From the NCBI RefSeq assembly GCF_001423485.1, contig NZ_LMOD01000006.1, forward strand, positions 62,001 to 126,000: a stretch of 64,000 nt of DNA, read 5' to 3'. The notes under the pieces were generated by a model. It saw nothing but the letters and a program-made list of their open reading frames with translations, did not search any database and was not told the origin of the DNA. This DNA comes from Microbacterium sp. Leaf320. GTDB lineage: Bacteria; Actinomycetota; Actinomycetes; Actinomycetales; Microbacteriaceae. Below are positions 54,794 through 64,000 of this stretch, in pieces. The position numbers and the translations under genes are program-made. Position 1 is the stretch's first letter; the number at the start of each line of letters is the position of its first letter.

Positions 54794-56071
54794 ATGCCGC
54801 GAACACCGATGGCGCTCCTGTCGCCCGCAGACCAGGTACGACTTCGCGCTCTTCGACGGATGAAGGCGGTGGCCCTCGGGGCACTGATCTTCATGGCCGT
54901 CGTGTTCGTGATCGCGTTCGCATTCCAGGAGCGGCAGCCGTGGCTGGGCTACGTGCGTGCCGCCGCCGAGGGCGGCATGGTGGGCGCCCTCGCCGACTGG
55001 TTCGCCGTGACGGCGCTCTTCCGCAGGCCGTTGGGGCTGCCCATCCCGCACACGGCGATCATCCCGAACCGCAAGGACGAGATCGGCCGCACGCTGGGCG
55101 AGTTCGTCGAGACGAACTTCCTCGAGGCGAGCGTCGTGCGCACCAAGCTCGCCAGCACCGCGATCGCGAAGCGCGCCGGCGAGTGGCTGCGCGAGCCCGC
55201 CCACGCCGAGCGTGTCGGCGCGGAGGGCGCGACGATCGCGACCGCCGTTCTCAACGCTCTCAGCGACGACGACGTGCGCGACCTCATCACCGACCTGGCG
55301 CGTGAGCACCTCGTCTCCCCCGAGTGGGGCCCGCCCGCCGGTGCTTGGCTCGAGAAGATCGTCGAGGCGGATGCTCACCACGGAGCGGTCGACCTCGCAG
55401 CCGACAGCATCGCGCGCTGGCTGGACGCCAACGCCGAATCGTTCTCGGGGCTCATCTCGCGTCGACTCCCCGGGTGGGTGCCGAAGCTCGCGCACCGCTT
55501 CGTCGACGACACCGCCTACAACGAGGCCGTGAAGTTCGTGCGTGCGGTGCAGGCCGACCCGAAGCATCCCGCGCGCATCGCCATCGACGGCTACCTCGCC
55601 CGCCTGGCCGACAGCCTGCAGAACGACCCGGAGACCAGGGCGAAGCTCGAGAACGCGAAGTCGTCGCTGTTCGACAGCCCCCGGGTCGGCGCCCTCGCTG
55701 CCGAGGCGTGGAACACCGCCAAGAACGGACTGCTCACCGCCCTCGCCGACCCCGAGAGCGGGCTGCGGGTGCGCGCGGCGCAGGCTCTGCAGGAGATCGG
55801 CGACCGACTGACGACGGATGCCGCGCTGCAGCGCCGCGTCGACACGTGGGTGTCGGATGCGGCCGTGTTCCTCGTCGACCGCTACCGCCACGACATCGCG
55901 TCGATCATCACCGACACCGTCGAGCGCTGGGACCCGGTCGAGACGACCGAGAAGATCGAGCTCATGGTCGGCCGCGACCTGCAGTACATCCGCCTGAACG
56001 GCACATTCGTGGGCGCGCTCGCGGGCCTCGCGATCTTCACCGTCGCGCACCTGCTGATCCCCGGGGTCTGA
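54794..56071 (+). CDS. DUF445 family membrane protein
   Basis: This 425-residue protein belongs to DUF445 (YjiN-like). It has one hydrophobic segment near residues 24-45 and another at the C-terminus (ALAGLAIFTVAHLLI), with a long helical soluble part between them. Conserved family segments are GGMVGALADWFAVTALFRRPLG split around residue 60 and IIPNRKDEIGRTLGEFVETNF split near 88. AAAGGA precedes the ATG. Function is unknown. Confidence 0.92.
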   Translation: MPRTPMALLSPADQVRLRALRRMKAVALGALIFMAVVFVIAFAFQERQPWLGYVRAAAEGGMVGALADWFAVTALFRRPLGLPIPHTAIIPNRKDEIGRTLGEFVETNFLEASVVRTKLASTAIAKRAGEWLREPAHAERVGAEGATIATAVLNALSDDDVRDLITDLAREHLVSPEWGPPAGAWLEKIVEADAHHGAVDLAADSIARWLDANAESFSGLISRRLPGWVPKLAHRFVDDTAYNEAVKFVRAVQADPKHPARIAIDGYLARLADSLQNDPETRAKLENAKSSLFDSPRVGALAAEAWNTAKNGLLTALADPESGLRVRAAQALQEIGDRLTTDAALQRRVDTWVSDAAVFLVDRYRHDIASIITDTVERWDPVETTEKIELMVGRDLQYIRLNGTFVGALAGLAIFTVAHLLIPGV

Positions 56072-56074
56072 CGC

Positions 56075-56608
56075 GTGCGGATCGTCGTCTCGGGCACGCA
56101 CGCCAGCGGCAAGAGCACGCTGATCTCCGACTTCCACGCAGCTCATCCCGAATACTCGGTGCTCGGCGACCCTTTCGACGACATCGAGTCGGAGGCGCCG
56201 AGCAGCGCAGCCAGCTTCGTCGCGCAGCTCCGCGTCACCGTCTCACGACTGCGAGAGACTGTGGGCGAGGGTTCCGTCATCTCGGAACGTGGCCCCGTCG
56301 ACTTCCTCGCCTACCTCACTGCGCTCGAGGTGCTGGGGCGCGGTGACGGCGCCCTGCTCTCGCGGGCGCAGGAGCTGATCGAGTCTTCACTGACCCACAT
56401 CGATCTGATCGCCGTCGTACTTCTGGATGCGCGGCACCCGATCGACGTTCCCGACGACGAGGATCCGGAGCTTCGAGAGGCGATGGAGAGCGCCCTTCTC
56501 GATGCGCTCGACGACCTGGAACGCACCGGTGCTGCGCCGCCGACCGTGATCCTCACGGGGAGCCCGGGCGAGAGACTCACGCAGCTGGAGAAGGCTGCCG
56601 GCCTCTGA
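56075..56608 (+). CDS. P-loop ATPase/kinase-like protein
   Basis: This 177-residue protein starts with a Walker A loop GTHASGKST at residues 7-15. The likely Walker B and lid regions are SVISERGPVDFLAYLTAL and HIDLIAVVLLDARHP. It resembles small AAA_28-type or kinase-like NTPases, with no clear substrate. The GTG start is three bases after the DUF445 stop, so the two are co-transcribed. Confidence 0.82.
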   Translation: MRIVVSGTHASGKSTLISDFHAAHPEYSVLGDPFDDIESEAPSSAASFVAQLRVTVSRLRETVGEGSVISERGPVDFLAYLTALEVLGRGDGALLSRAQELIESSLTHIDLIAVVLLDARHPIDVPDDEDPELREAMESALLDALDDLERTGAAPPTVILTGSPGERLTQLEKAAGL

Positions 56609-56643
56609 GGCCCCGCCCCATGGCCGAGAAGTACGATCGCTCC

Positions 56644-57465
56644 ATGACCTCATCACCTCAGATCTGGATGATCACGGGCGCGGGCCGCGGGCTCGGGCGG
56701 GCACTCGCCGAGTCCGCACTCGAGGCGGGGCACATCGTCGTGGCGACGGTCCGTGGCGAACACGAGCTGCCCGCGCACGACCGCCTGACCATCATGACTC
56801 TCGACGTCCGCGACCGCGGCGCCGCTCGAGACACCGTCCGCCGCGCCGTCGAACATCACGGACGCATCGACGTGCTCGTGAACAACGCCGGCTACGGACT
56901 GATCGGCGCCGTCGAAGAGGCGTCGGAGGACGACATCCGCTCGGTCATGGACACGAACCTGCTCGGCCCGCTCTGGCTCAGCCAGGCCGTCATCCCGGTC
57001 ATGCGCGAGCAGAGCGGCGGACACATCGTGCAGATCTCTACGGTCGGAGCGGTGGGCACGATGCCTCTACTCGGGCTCTACAACTCCACGAAGTGGGGGC
57101 TGGAAGGGTTCAGCGAAGCCATGGCAGCGGAGGTGGCACGCTTCGGCATCCGCGTGTCCCTCATCGAACCGGGCGCTCTCGACACCGCGTGGGCAGGGCC
57201 GAGCATGCGGTTCAGTTCGCCCTCCGACGTCTACGACGAGCAGCGGACGGAGCTGTTCGGCACAGCCGAGGTTCCGTGGCCGCCGGGCGACTCTGCCGGC
57301 GGCACGACACCGTCGGATGCCGCAGCCGCGATCCTCGCTCACGTCGCCTCCGATGACGGGCCCCTGCGCGTCCTCATCGGCGACGATGCTCCTGAACAGG
57401 TCGCCGCGGCACTCGATCTTCGGAGACAGGACTACTCCCGAGATCCCCGGTTCCCCGGCGCGTAG
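56644..57465 (+). CDS. SDR-family oxidoreductase
   Basis: This 273-residue classical SDR has TGAGRGLGRAL near residue 11, NNAGYG and the catalytic YNSTKWGLEGF with the Ser region QISTVGAVG. TACGAT lies exactly six bases before the ATG at 56644, so the message is probably leaderless. The substrate is unknown; relatives are often annotated as oxidoreductases of unknown role. Confidence 0.92.
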   Translation: MTSSPQIWMITGAGRGLGRALAESALEAGHIVVATVRGEHELPAHDRLTIMTLDVRDRGAARDTVRRAVEHHGRIDVLVNNAGYGLIGAVEEASEDDIRSVMDTNLLGPLWLSQAVIPVMREQSGGHIVQISTVGAVGTMPLLGLYNSTKWGLEGFSEAMAAEVARFGIRVSLIEPGALDTAWAGPSMRFSSPSDVYDEQRTELFGTAEVPWPPGDSAGGTTPSDAAAAILAHVASDDGPLRVLIGDDAPEQVAAALDLRRQDYSRDPRFPGA

Positions 57466-57490
57466 TCCGCCAGACCCACGGGGGCTCCGA

Positions 57491-57880
57491 TCAGAGGAAC
57501 AGCGGCAGCAGTGACACGACCAGACCGATCACGCCGACACTCGTGAACACGATTCCCAGGGTCATCACGACCCGGCGCAGATGTGGCGGATCCCCCACAC
57601 GAGCGCGAGCAGGATCGTTCGCACTCACGACCCCTGCGGCCCAGCCCTCCTCCGGGGTCGCGAACTCGTCGCGCCGCAACGGTCTCTCGTGAAAGTCGCC
57701 CCCGGCGAACCAGCGGGCGAACACGGAGCCGTCCCGCTCGACGATCGCGATCTCGATGCTGCGCCACGGACCTTCGACCGCACGGATCAGCGTGGCCAGC
57801 AGGAGCAGCGGCAACCCGAGCCCCAGACCCACCCACGACAGCACCTCGCCGACGAGAGCGAAGGTGTCCAGAGCATCCAT
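57491..57880 (-). CDS. Hypothetical membrane protein
   Basis: This 129-residue protein has a hydrophobic helix near residues 8-32 and another at the C-terminus (VMTLGIVFTSVGVIGLVVSLL split), with a soluble middle part containing FARWFAGGDFHERPL. No family is recognised. The ATG at 57880 has a minus-strand TACGAT six bases upstream, consistent with a leaderless start. Earlier in-frame starts give an unlikely Arg-rich extension. Confidence 0.75.
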   Translation of the reverse strand: MDALDTFALVGEVLSWVGLGLGLPLLLLATLIRAVEGPWRSIEIAIVERDGSVFARWFAGGDFHERPLRRDEFATPEEGWAAGVVSANDPARARVGDPPHLRRVVMTLGIVFTSVGVIGLVVSLLPLFL

Positions 57881-58003
57881 GGCTCCATCGTAAAGTCGCC
57901 GGCCGATGGCCCGACACGCACGGATGCCGCCGCGGCGATCCGCGCTTCCCTGGCTCATAGCCCGCCAGACCCGCATCAGGTGCAGTTGCTAGGGTGCTCC
58001 CCT

Positions 58004-58729
58004 ATGACCGCCGATGTCGCATCCACCCGTTCAGATCGCCGGCGAGCGAGTCGGGGCACGTGGCAGCGAGTCGTCGCAGGACTCGCTGTGCTGGTCAGCG
58101 GCATCGTCGCCTTCGTCCTCGCCGGCTCCGCCCTGGATCTCGTGCGGGATCAGTTGCACCACAACTGCGGGATGCAGCCCCCAGGCTCCGAGGGAGCGGG
58201 CACCTGGATCTGCAGCGACGGGATCGGGTACCTCGCCATCGCAGGCATCCTCGCCATCGGGTGGCTCGCTGTCGTGCTCTCCGGTTGCCTCATCGCCCTG
58301 CTCGTCCGCCCCTCGCGACAGGCGCGTCCGGCGCTCGTGATTCTCGCAGCCGTGTCCGCCGCGTGGGTCCTCGGGCTGACCTGGTACGGGTCGACGACGC
58401 AGGTTCAGGATCAGTACGCACCGATGACGGGCGCCGAGTACTGGCTGGAGGCGGTCGGCCCTGCAGCGCTCGTCATCGTCCTCGGAGTCACCACGGGCTT
58501 GCTGAGCCTCGTGCCGACGGGACCGCTCTCGTGGATTCTGGGGATCGTGGCGACGATCCTGCTGATCGTCGCGGCCGTTCTGCGACCGGGGCTGAGCCTC
58601 AACATCATTCCGGCCGTGGGGCTGCTTGCCGCGGCGACCATCCGCGCGATCGGCGTCGAGACCGCCGCGGGTCCGGGGTTGCGTCGGCCGCGACGACCTG
58701 GAACGCCGCGTGGGAGAACCGGCAGATGA
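58004..58729 (+). CDS. Hypothetical multi-pass membrane protein
   Basis: This 241-residue protein has about six hydrophobic segments and a basic C-terminal tail rich in Arg and Pro. No family is recognised. TAGGGT lies eight bases before the ATG at 58004. It overlaps the following small membrane protein gene by ATGA, so the two probably form one unit. Both have a Cys pair in the first extracytoplasmic loop region (here HNCGMQ and TWICSD), which could form disulphides. Confidence 0.78.
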   Translation: MTADVASTRSDRRRASRGTWQRVVAGLAVLVSGIVAFVLAGSALDLVRDQLHHNCGMQPPGSEGAGTWICSDGIGYLAIAGILAIGWLAVVLSGCLIALLVRPSRQARPALVILAAVSAAWVLGLTWYGSTTQVQDQYAPMTGAEYWLEAVGPAALVIVLGVTTGLLSLVPTGPLSWILGIVATILLIVAAVLRPGLSLNIIPAVGLLAAATIRAIGVETAAGPGLRRPRRPGTPRGRTGR

Positions 58730-59130
58730 ACGCGCTCTTCGGTGCGGCCGCGCTGATCGCCCTGCTTGCACTCGGTATCGCAACCGCCATCGGCCTCGGA
58801 CTCCGGCCTCGACCGGCCCCCGAGTACTGGGCGAGCCTCGTCGCGTGGAGCCTTCAACTCCTCGCCGCGATGGCAGCGGTGTTCTGGGTGGGATTCCTCG
58901 GGATCTCGACCCCGGGTTGCGCGCCGAACTGCGACTGGGACCTCCTCGGCTACAACTTCCAAGGTTTCATGATCGCGGCCGGGATCATCCAGCTCGCGAG
59001 CATGGTGCTCATCATCCTGCTGCGCCGACGCCCGAAGGTCTGGGTGGTGCCGCTGGCTGCCACCGGGCTCATCATCGTTCTCGCTGTGGTCTCGTCGATC
59101 ATCGCGTACAAGGCCATGCTGTTCTTCTGA
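58726..59130 (+). CDS. Hypothetical membrane protein
   Basis: This 134-residue protein has four hydrophobic helices (starting near residues 4, 40, 80 and 108) and a Cys pair in the loop STPGCAPNCDWD. Its start overlaps the previous gene by four bases, and the two resemble each other in layout. No family is recognised. Confidence 0.78.
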   Translation: MNALFGAAALIALLALGIATAIGLGLRPRPAPEYWASLVAWSLQLLAAMAAVFWVGFLGISTPGCAPNCDWDLLGYNFQGFMIAAGIIQLASMVLIILLRRRPKVWVVPLAATGLIIVLAVVSSIIAYKAMLFF

Positions 59131-59212
59131 GCTGTGCCGTCGTTCGGAATGGTCCGCAGACGGGCACCACGGGCGCAGAGCATCGTGGACGCTGCGCGAC
59201 TAGCAGCCGCGG

Positions 59213-60118
59213 TCAGCGGGTGGCGAGTGCCGCGAGCATCTCGAGCACGCAGAGGGCCGCGAGCCTGACGGTGCGCATGTCGTCGGTGTCGGCGGTCGCG
59301 TCGACCTCGGCGATGTCTGCACTGACGACGCGCGGATCCGTGACGATCGAGCGGACGAGCGTGCGCAGCTCCCACGCCGCGAAACCGCCGGGAACGCTCG
59401 CCGGGCACCCGGGCGCCGCGGCCCGATCGGCGGCGTCGACGTCGACATCGAGATGGATGCGAGCGGCGGCGCCGGCTCCCGCGATGCTCGTCGCCTCCGC
59501 GACGACGTCATCGATGCCCCGGCGCCGCACCTCGTCGAGCGTGATCACCCGGATGCCCCACTCGGCGGCGCGGGCCGCGTACGCGGCCGAGTTCGCGAAG
59601 TCCGCGATGCCGATCTGGACGATCCGTGTCGGGTCGATCCGCTCGCCCTCGGGGGCATCCTCGATCAGCCGCCGCACGGGCGATCCGTTCGACACACCGT
59701 CGCGCAGGTCGAAGTGCGCATCGATGGTGATGAGTCCGGTGGCTCCGGCTCCTCGCGCGACCGGGTAGGTCAGCGCGTTGTCGCCTCCGAGCGCGATCAC
59801 AAGACGCACGGATTCGCTGAGCTCGTGCACGCGTGCGACGCTCGCCGCGATGCCGGCCTCGCCGTCGGGCTCGGCCACATCCCCGGCGTCGAGCACGCGC
59901 AGCGCCTCACCGAGATCGACGACCGGCGGGCCCATGAGCGTCGCGCTGTACCGGGTCAGCGCCTCCCGGATCGCCGCGGGCGTCGCATGCGCGCCGGTCG
60001 GCGACAGCGAGGTGCGCCAGGTCGGGACGCCGACCAGCACGGCATCCGCGTCGTCTCCTGCGGCGAAGGCCGGCCAGGAACCGGCGCGCGGCCAGAGGTC
60101 ATCGTGCGAGAGAGCCAT
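59213..60118 (-). CDS. hutG: Arginase-family hydrolase, probable formimidoylglutamase
   Basis: HutG splits formimidoylglutamate to glutamate and formamide, the last step of this hut pathway. This 301-residue protein has the ureohydrolase motifs DAHFDLRD (133-140) and DVDAAD (226-231). The usual first metal ligand His in GGDH is Asn114 here (GGDN), an oddity for a dimanganese enzyme. The ATG has CGGAGAACC upstream and overlaps hutI by 20 bases. Position in the operon supports the assignment. Confidence 0.9.
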   Translation of the reverse strand: MALSHDDLWPRAGSWPAFAAGDDADAVLVGVPTWRTSLSPTGAHATPAAIREALTRYSATLMGPPVVDLGEALRVLDAGDVAEPDGEAGIAASVARVHELSESVRLVIALGGDNALTYPVARGAGATGLITIDAHFDLRDGVSNGSPVRRLIEDAPEGERIDPTRIVQIGIADFANSAAYAARAAEWGIRVITLDEVRRRGIDDVVAEATSIAGAGAAARIHLDVDVDAADRAAAPGCPASVPGGFAAWELRTLVRSIVTDPRVVSADIAEVDATADTDDMRTVRLAALCVLEMLAALATR

Positions 60119-61331
60119 GGTTCTCCGTTCCTGAAGTCGCGCCCGGCGCCGCGAGGACCGCGACGCCGTCCTTCCACACCTGATCGACGAGCGGCACTCC
60201 CGGTCGATACGCGAGATGGATGCGCGTGGGTGCGCTCAACAGAACGAGGTCTGCGCGCGCTCCCACCGCGATCAGGCCGACGTCGTCGCGTCGCAGCGCC
60301 AGGGCTCCTCCGGCGGTCGCCGCCCACACGGCCTCGGCTGGGGTCATGCCCATGTCGCGTACCGCGATCGCGATGCAGAACGGCATAGACGACGTGAAGC
60401 TCGAACCAGGGTTCGTGTCGCAGGCTAGTGCCACCGTGACGCCCGCATCGATCAGTCGTCGCGCGTCGGGATACGGCTGCCTGGTCGAGAACTCGACTCC
60501 GGGCAGCAGGGTGAGCACCGTGTCCGAGGCGGCGAGCGCCTCGATGTCGTGGTCGGTCAAGTAGGTGCCGTGATCGATGGAGGCTGCGCTGAGCTCGACG
60601 GCGAGGCGCACCCCGTCGCCCGGCCCCAGCTGGCTCGCGTGCACTCGGGGCGTGAGGCCCTTCGCGACACCGGCCTCGAGCACCCGCCGCGACTGCTCGA
60701 CCGAGAAGGCCCCGGTCTCGCAGAACACGTCGATCCACTTCGCGTGCGGAGCACACGCGTCGAGCATCGGCCCCGTCACCAGGTCGACGTACTCGTCGGC
60801 GCGGTCGGCGTATTCGGCCGGAACGACGTGCGCCCCGAGGAACGTGACCTCCGGTGTGACCTCGGCGGCAAGTGTCACGAGTCGCTCTTCATCCGTGACG
60901 CTGAGCCCGTATCCGCTCTTGATCTCGACCGTCGTGGTGCCCTGCGCGAGCATCTCGCGCATGAAGCCGCGCAGGCGCTCGCGCAGTTCATCGTCGCTCG
61001 CCGCTCGCGTCGCGGCGACGGTCGAGCGGATGCCACCCGCGGCGTACTTCTGCCCCGCCATCCGCGCCTCGAATTCGGCGGCGCGGTCTCCGCCGAACAC
61101 GAGGTGGCTGTGGCTGTCGACGAACCCGGGAATGACCGCGCGACCGCCGGCGTCGATGATCCTGTGGGCATCAGGTGCGGCCACGGGTGCGGCATCCGCC
61201 GAGCCGACCCAGGCGATCCGTCCGCCGTCGATCAGCACGGCCGCATCGTGCAGCGTGCCGAAGCGGTCTCCCTCAGGCGAGCCGACGTTCGTGGTCAGCT
61301 CTCCGATGTTCGTGATCAGTGTTGTGCTCAC
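60099..61331 (-). CDS. hutI: Imidazolonepropionase
   Basis: HutI opens the imidazolone ring to give formimidoylglutamate. This 410-residue amidohydrolase has the metal-binding [12 protein letters not shown] near residue 72, KSGYGLS and the later HASQLG and CDTNPGSS segments of the family. The GTG start overlaps the hutU stop as GTGA. Confidence 0.96.
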   Translation of the reverse strand: MSTTLITNIGELTTNVGSPEGDRFGTLHDAAVLIDGGRIAWVGSADAAPVAAPDAHRIIDAGGRAVIPGFVDSHSHLVFGGDRAAEFEARMAGQKYAAGGIRSTVAATRAASDDELRERLRGFMREMLAQGTTTVEIKSGYGLSVTDEERLVTLAAEVTPEVTFLGAHVVPAEYADRADEYVDLVTGPMLDACAPHAKWIDVFCETGAFSVEQSRRVLEAGVAKGLTPRVHASQLGPGDGVRLAVELSAASIDHGTYLTDHDIEALAASDTVLTLLPGVEFSTRQPYPDARRLIDAGVTVALACDTNPGSSFTSSMPFCIAIAVRDMGMTPAEAVWAATAGGALALRRDDVGLIAVGARADLVLLSAPTRIHLAYRPGVPLVDQVWKDGVAVLAAPGATSGTENHGSLAR

Positions 61332-63028
61332 AGCATCGGCACCTTCAGGCCGCGCTCGCGGGCGATGTCGCGAGCGTGCTCGTATCCGGCGTCGACGTGC
61401 CGCATGACTCCGGTGCCGGGGTCATTGGTCAGCACGCGCTCGAGCTTCTCGGCGGCCAGTGCCGAGCCGTCCGCGACGCTGACCTGGCCCGCGTGGATCG
61501 AGCGTCCGATGCCGACGCCGCCACCGTGGTGCAGAGAGACCCACGACGCTCCGGATGCCGTGTTGAGCAGTGCGTTCAGCAGCGGCCAGTCGGCGATGGC
61601 ATCCGAACCGTCCTTCATGGCCTCGGTCTCACGGTACGGTGACGCGACCGAACCCGAGTCGAGGTGGTCGCGGCCGATCACGATCGGTGCCGAGAGCTCA
61701 CCCGAGGCGACCATCTCGTTGAACTTGAGACCGGCGAGGTGACGCTCCTTGTATCCGAGCCAGCAGATCCGGGCGGGCAGCCCCTCGAAGTGCACGGTCG
61801 AGCCCGCCTTCTCGAGCCACCGGTGCAGGGCCTTGTCTTCGGGGAACAGCTCTGCGATCGCACGGTCGGTCTTGTAGATGTCCTCGGGGTCACCCGAGAG
61901 AGCCGCCCAGCGGAAGGGCCCTCGGCCTTCTTCGAACTGCGGCCGGATGTACGCAGGCACGAAGCCGGGGAACTCGAACGCCCGGTCGAAGCCGCCCAGC
62001 TGCGCCTCGGCCCGGATCGAGTTGCCGTAGTCGAAGACCGCGGCCCCGGCATCCTGGAACGCGACCATCGCCGCCACGTGCTGCGCCATCGATTCGCGCG
62101 AGCGGCGGGTGAACTCCTCGGCATCCCGCTCGGCCTCGACCTTCCACTCGGCGACCGAGATGCCCACCGGCAGGTAGGCGAGCGGATCGTGAGCGCTGGT
62201 CTGGTCGGTGACGATGTCGATCGGCACGCCCCGGCGCAGCAGCTCGGGGAAGACCTCGGCCGCGTTGCCGACGACGCCGACCGAGAGCGCCTCGCCGGCC
62301 TGCTTGGCTGCGACGACCCGGGCGACGGCCGCATCGAGGTCGGTCGTGTACTCGTCGAGGTATCCGTGCTGCACTCGGCGCGCGAGGCGCGACTCGTCGA
62401 CATCGACGATCAGCACGGCCCCGTCGTTGAGGGTGACGGCGAGCGGCTGCGCGCCGCCCATTCCGCCCGCGCCGCCGGTGAGGGTCAGCGTGCCCCTGAG
62501 CGAGTCCCGGCCGAGCGAGCGGGCGACGGCCGAGAAGGTCTCATAGGTGCCCTGCAGAATGCCCTGCGTCCCGATGTAGATCCACGAGCCAGCGGTCATC
62601 TGGCCGTACATGATCAGTCCGAGCTCTTCGAGCTTGCGGAACTCGGGCCAGGTCGCCCAATCGCCCACGAGGTTCGAGTTGGCGATCAGCACGCGAGGCG
62701 CCCACTCGTGCGTGCGGAAGACACCGACGGGCTTTCCCGACTGCACGAGCAGAGTCTCGTCGGGTTCCAGTTCGTCGAGCGTGCGGACGATCGCGTCGTA
62801 CGCCTCCCAGCTGCGAGCCGCCTTTCCGGTGCCGCCGTACACGACGAGATCTTCGGGGTGCTCGGCGACCTCGGGATCGAGGTTGTTCATGAGCATCCGC
62901 TTGGCCGCTTCCGCACCCCAGCTCTTGGCGGTGCGCTGGTTGCCGCGGGCGGCGCGGACCGTGCGGGATCCACCGGTCGCGGTCGATCCCGTGGTCGCGG
63001 TCGATTCGGGGGTCGTGGTATCAGTCAT
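61328..63028 (-). CDS. hutU: Urocanate hydratase
   Basis: HutU hydrates urocanate using NAD. This 566-residue protein has the family signature [32 protein letters not shown] (NAD-binding) and a C-terminal [19 protein letters not shown]. The first 25 residues are a Thr/Ser-rich extension not usual in the family. AAAGGAG precedes the ATG, which overlaps the hutH stop by eight bases. Confidence 0.97.
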   Translation of the reverse strand: MTDTTTPESTATTGSTATGGSRTVRAARGNQRTAKSWGAEAAKRMLMNNLDPEVAEHPEDLVVYGGTGKAARSWEAYDAIVRTLDELEPDETLLVQSGKPVGVFRTHEWAPRVLIANSNLVGDWATWPEFRKLEELGLIMYGQMTAGSWIYIGTQGILQGTYETFSAVARSLGRDSLRGTLTLTGGAGGMGGAQPLAVTLNDGAVLIVDVDESRLARRVQHGYLDEYTTDLDAAVARVVAAKQAGEALSVGVVGNAAEVFPELLRRGVPIDIVTDQTSAHDPLAYLPVGISVAEWKVEAERDAEEFTRRSRESMAQHVAAMVAFQDAGAAVFDYGNSIRAEAQLGGFDRAFEFPGFVPAYIRPQFEEGRGPFRWAALSGDPEDIYKTDRAIAELFPEDKALHRWLEKAGSTVHFEGLPARICWLGYKERHLAGLKFNEMVASGELSAPIVIGRDHLDSGSVASPYRETEAMKDGSDAIADWPLLNALLNTASGASWVSLHHGGGVGIGRSIHAGQVSVADGSALAAEKLERVLTNDPGTGVMRHVDAGYEHARDIARERGLKVPML

Positions 63029-64000
63029 TCGCGTGCTCCTTTGCGATGCGGGCGACGGCGCCGGACTGCACGAGTGCGGTCACGGCCTCCATGTCTGGTG
63101 AGAGGAAGCGGTCGGGTCCGGGACCCGCGGCGACGGTGCGGACGAGATCGCGCACGGCGCCGGTCGCAGGCCCCGCCTGCAGAGGCGCGCGCAGGTCGAG
63201 GGCGCGGGCGCCGGTGAGGATCTCGATCGCGAGCACGCGGCCCAGTCCGTCGATGGCGCGGCGGAGCTTGCGAGCCGCCGCCCACCCCATCGACACGTGG
63301 TCCTCCTGCATGGCCGACGACGGGATGGAGTCCACGGATGCCGGAACGGCGAGGCGCTTGAGCTCCGACACGATCCCCGCCGCGGCGTACTGCGCGATCA
63401 TCAGACCCGAGTCGACACCGACCTCGTCTGCGAGGAACGGCGGCAGGCCGTGACTGCGCGCGGGGTCGAGGGCGCGGTCGGTCCGACGCTCCGAGATCGA
63501 GGCGACATCGGCGACCGAGATCGCGAGGAAGTCCAGCACCGCAGCGACCGGCGCTCCGTGGAAGTTTCCGTTGGATTCGATGCGGCCGTCGACGGTGATC
63601 ACGGGATTGTCGATCACGCTCGCGAGTTCACGGTCGGCGATCGTCGACGCGTAGCCCATGGTGTCGCGCGCGGTTCCGTGCACCTGCGGCGAGCAGCGCA
63701 GCGAGTAGGCGTCCTGCACGCGGCCGTCCTCCGGGCCCTTGTGACTGTGCACGATGGGCGAGTCGCCGAGGAACGACCGCAGGTGGGCTGCGGACACGGC
63801 TTGCCCCGCTTGGGGGCGCAGCGACATGAGATCGGCCGCGAAGACCGCATCCGTGCCGAGCTGCGACTCGACCGACATCGCCGCCGCCATGTCGGCCGTG
63901 AGCAGCAGAGTCTCGAGGTCGTGCAGCGCCAGCACGAGCATCCCGAGCATCCCGTCGGTGCCGTTGATGAGGGCGAGGCCCTCCTTCTCGACGAGCGTGA
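63021..64000 (-). CDS. hutH: Histidine ammonia-lyase, N-terminal part outside window
   Basis: HutH removes ammonia from histidine to give urocanate. The 326 codons inside the window run open to the right edge and include [16 protein letters not shown] near the edge, the [10 protein letters not shown] and NGNFHG segments and [12 protein letters not shown], all family signatures. The MIO-forming Ala-Ser-Gly lies beyond the edge. It is first of the hutHUIG genes visible here. Confidence 0.97.
   Translation of the reverse strand, partial: TLVEKEGLALINGTDGMLGMLVLALHDLETLLLTADMAAAMSVESQLGTDAVFAADLMSLRPQAGQAVSAAHLRSFLGDSPIVHSHKGPEDGRVQDAYSLRCSPQVHGTARDTMGYASTIADRELASVIDNPVITVDGRIESNGNFHGAPVAAVLDFLAISVADVASISERRTDRALDPARSHGLPPFLADEVGVDSGLMIAQYAAAGIVSELKRLAVPASVDSIPSSAMQEDHVSMGWAAARKLRRAIDGLGRVLAIEILTGARALDLRAPLQAGPATGAVRDLVRTVAAGPGPDRFLSPDMEAVTALVQSGAVARIAKEHAND

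Overview
The window looks like chromosomal DNA of a high-GC actinobacterium, most likely Microbacterium or a close relative in the Microbacteriaceae. The grounds are uniformly high GC, many GTG starts, class Ib nrdHIEF, DUF1684 and DUF2264 proteins, and many leaderless promoters in which a TANNNT -10 box lies six bases before the start codon. No rRNA, tRNA, CRISPR array, insertion sequence or prophage was seen. Most of it is catabolic, arranged in tight operons whose stop and start codons overlap as ATGA or GTGA.

Region 1 (1-7.1 kb) is a sugar or uronate oligosaccharide locus: an ABC permease (cut by the window edge), a lipoprotein binding protein and a DUF2264 protein run left; a heparinase II/III-like protein and a hybrid DeoR/LacI regulator run right. 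Region 2 (7.1-11.7 kb) is a Leloir galactose locus: LacI-type regulator, galT, galK, galE, with two operator-like palindromes over a leaderless galT promoter. Region 3 (11.7-15.1 kb) is a ROK regulator, a ChbG/YdjC deacetylase and a GPH-family sugar transporter. Region 4 (15.2-19.5 kb) has an acetyltransferase, an aminobutyraldehyde-type dehydrogenase, an Lrp regulator, a PuuB-like oxidoreductase and a cupin.

Region 5 (19.5-32.6 kb) is mixed: CPBP protease, membrane protein, a poorly coding patch near 21.1-21.6 kb, DUF1349, carboxylesterase, two lipoproteins, a solitary DNA methyltransferase coupled to a lipoate ligase with permuted domains, DUF1684, alpha/beta hydrolase, CutC, a MarR/MFS efflux pair and a small acidic repeat protein. 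Region 6 (32.6-36.9 kb) is nrdHIEF and its long upstream control region. Region 7 (36.9-39.1 kb) is an MFS transporter and a PfkB sugar kinase.

Region 8 (39.1-54.4 kb) is an amine and omega-amino-acid catabolism island: hydrolase, acyl-CoA dehydrogenase-like protein, a second Lrp paralogue, two class III aminotransferases, PucR, CoA-acylating semialdehyde dehydrogenase, and a gamma-glutamylation operon (glutamine synthetase-like ligase, C26 amidase, aldehyde dehydrogenase, short-chain dehydrogenase, GntR) divergent from an amino acid/ethanolamine-type permease. The alcohol dehydrogenase and the lack of an amine oxidase in this operon suggest an amino-alcohol such as ethanolamine as substrate, which is the most interesting proposal here. 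Region 9 (54.4-59.1 kb) holds a CsoR/RcnR-type regulator, DUF445, a P-loop protein, an SDR and small membrane proteins. Region 10 (59.2-64 kb) is hutHUIG for histidine degradation, with hutH running off the right edge.
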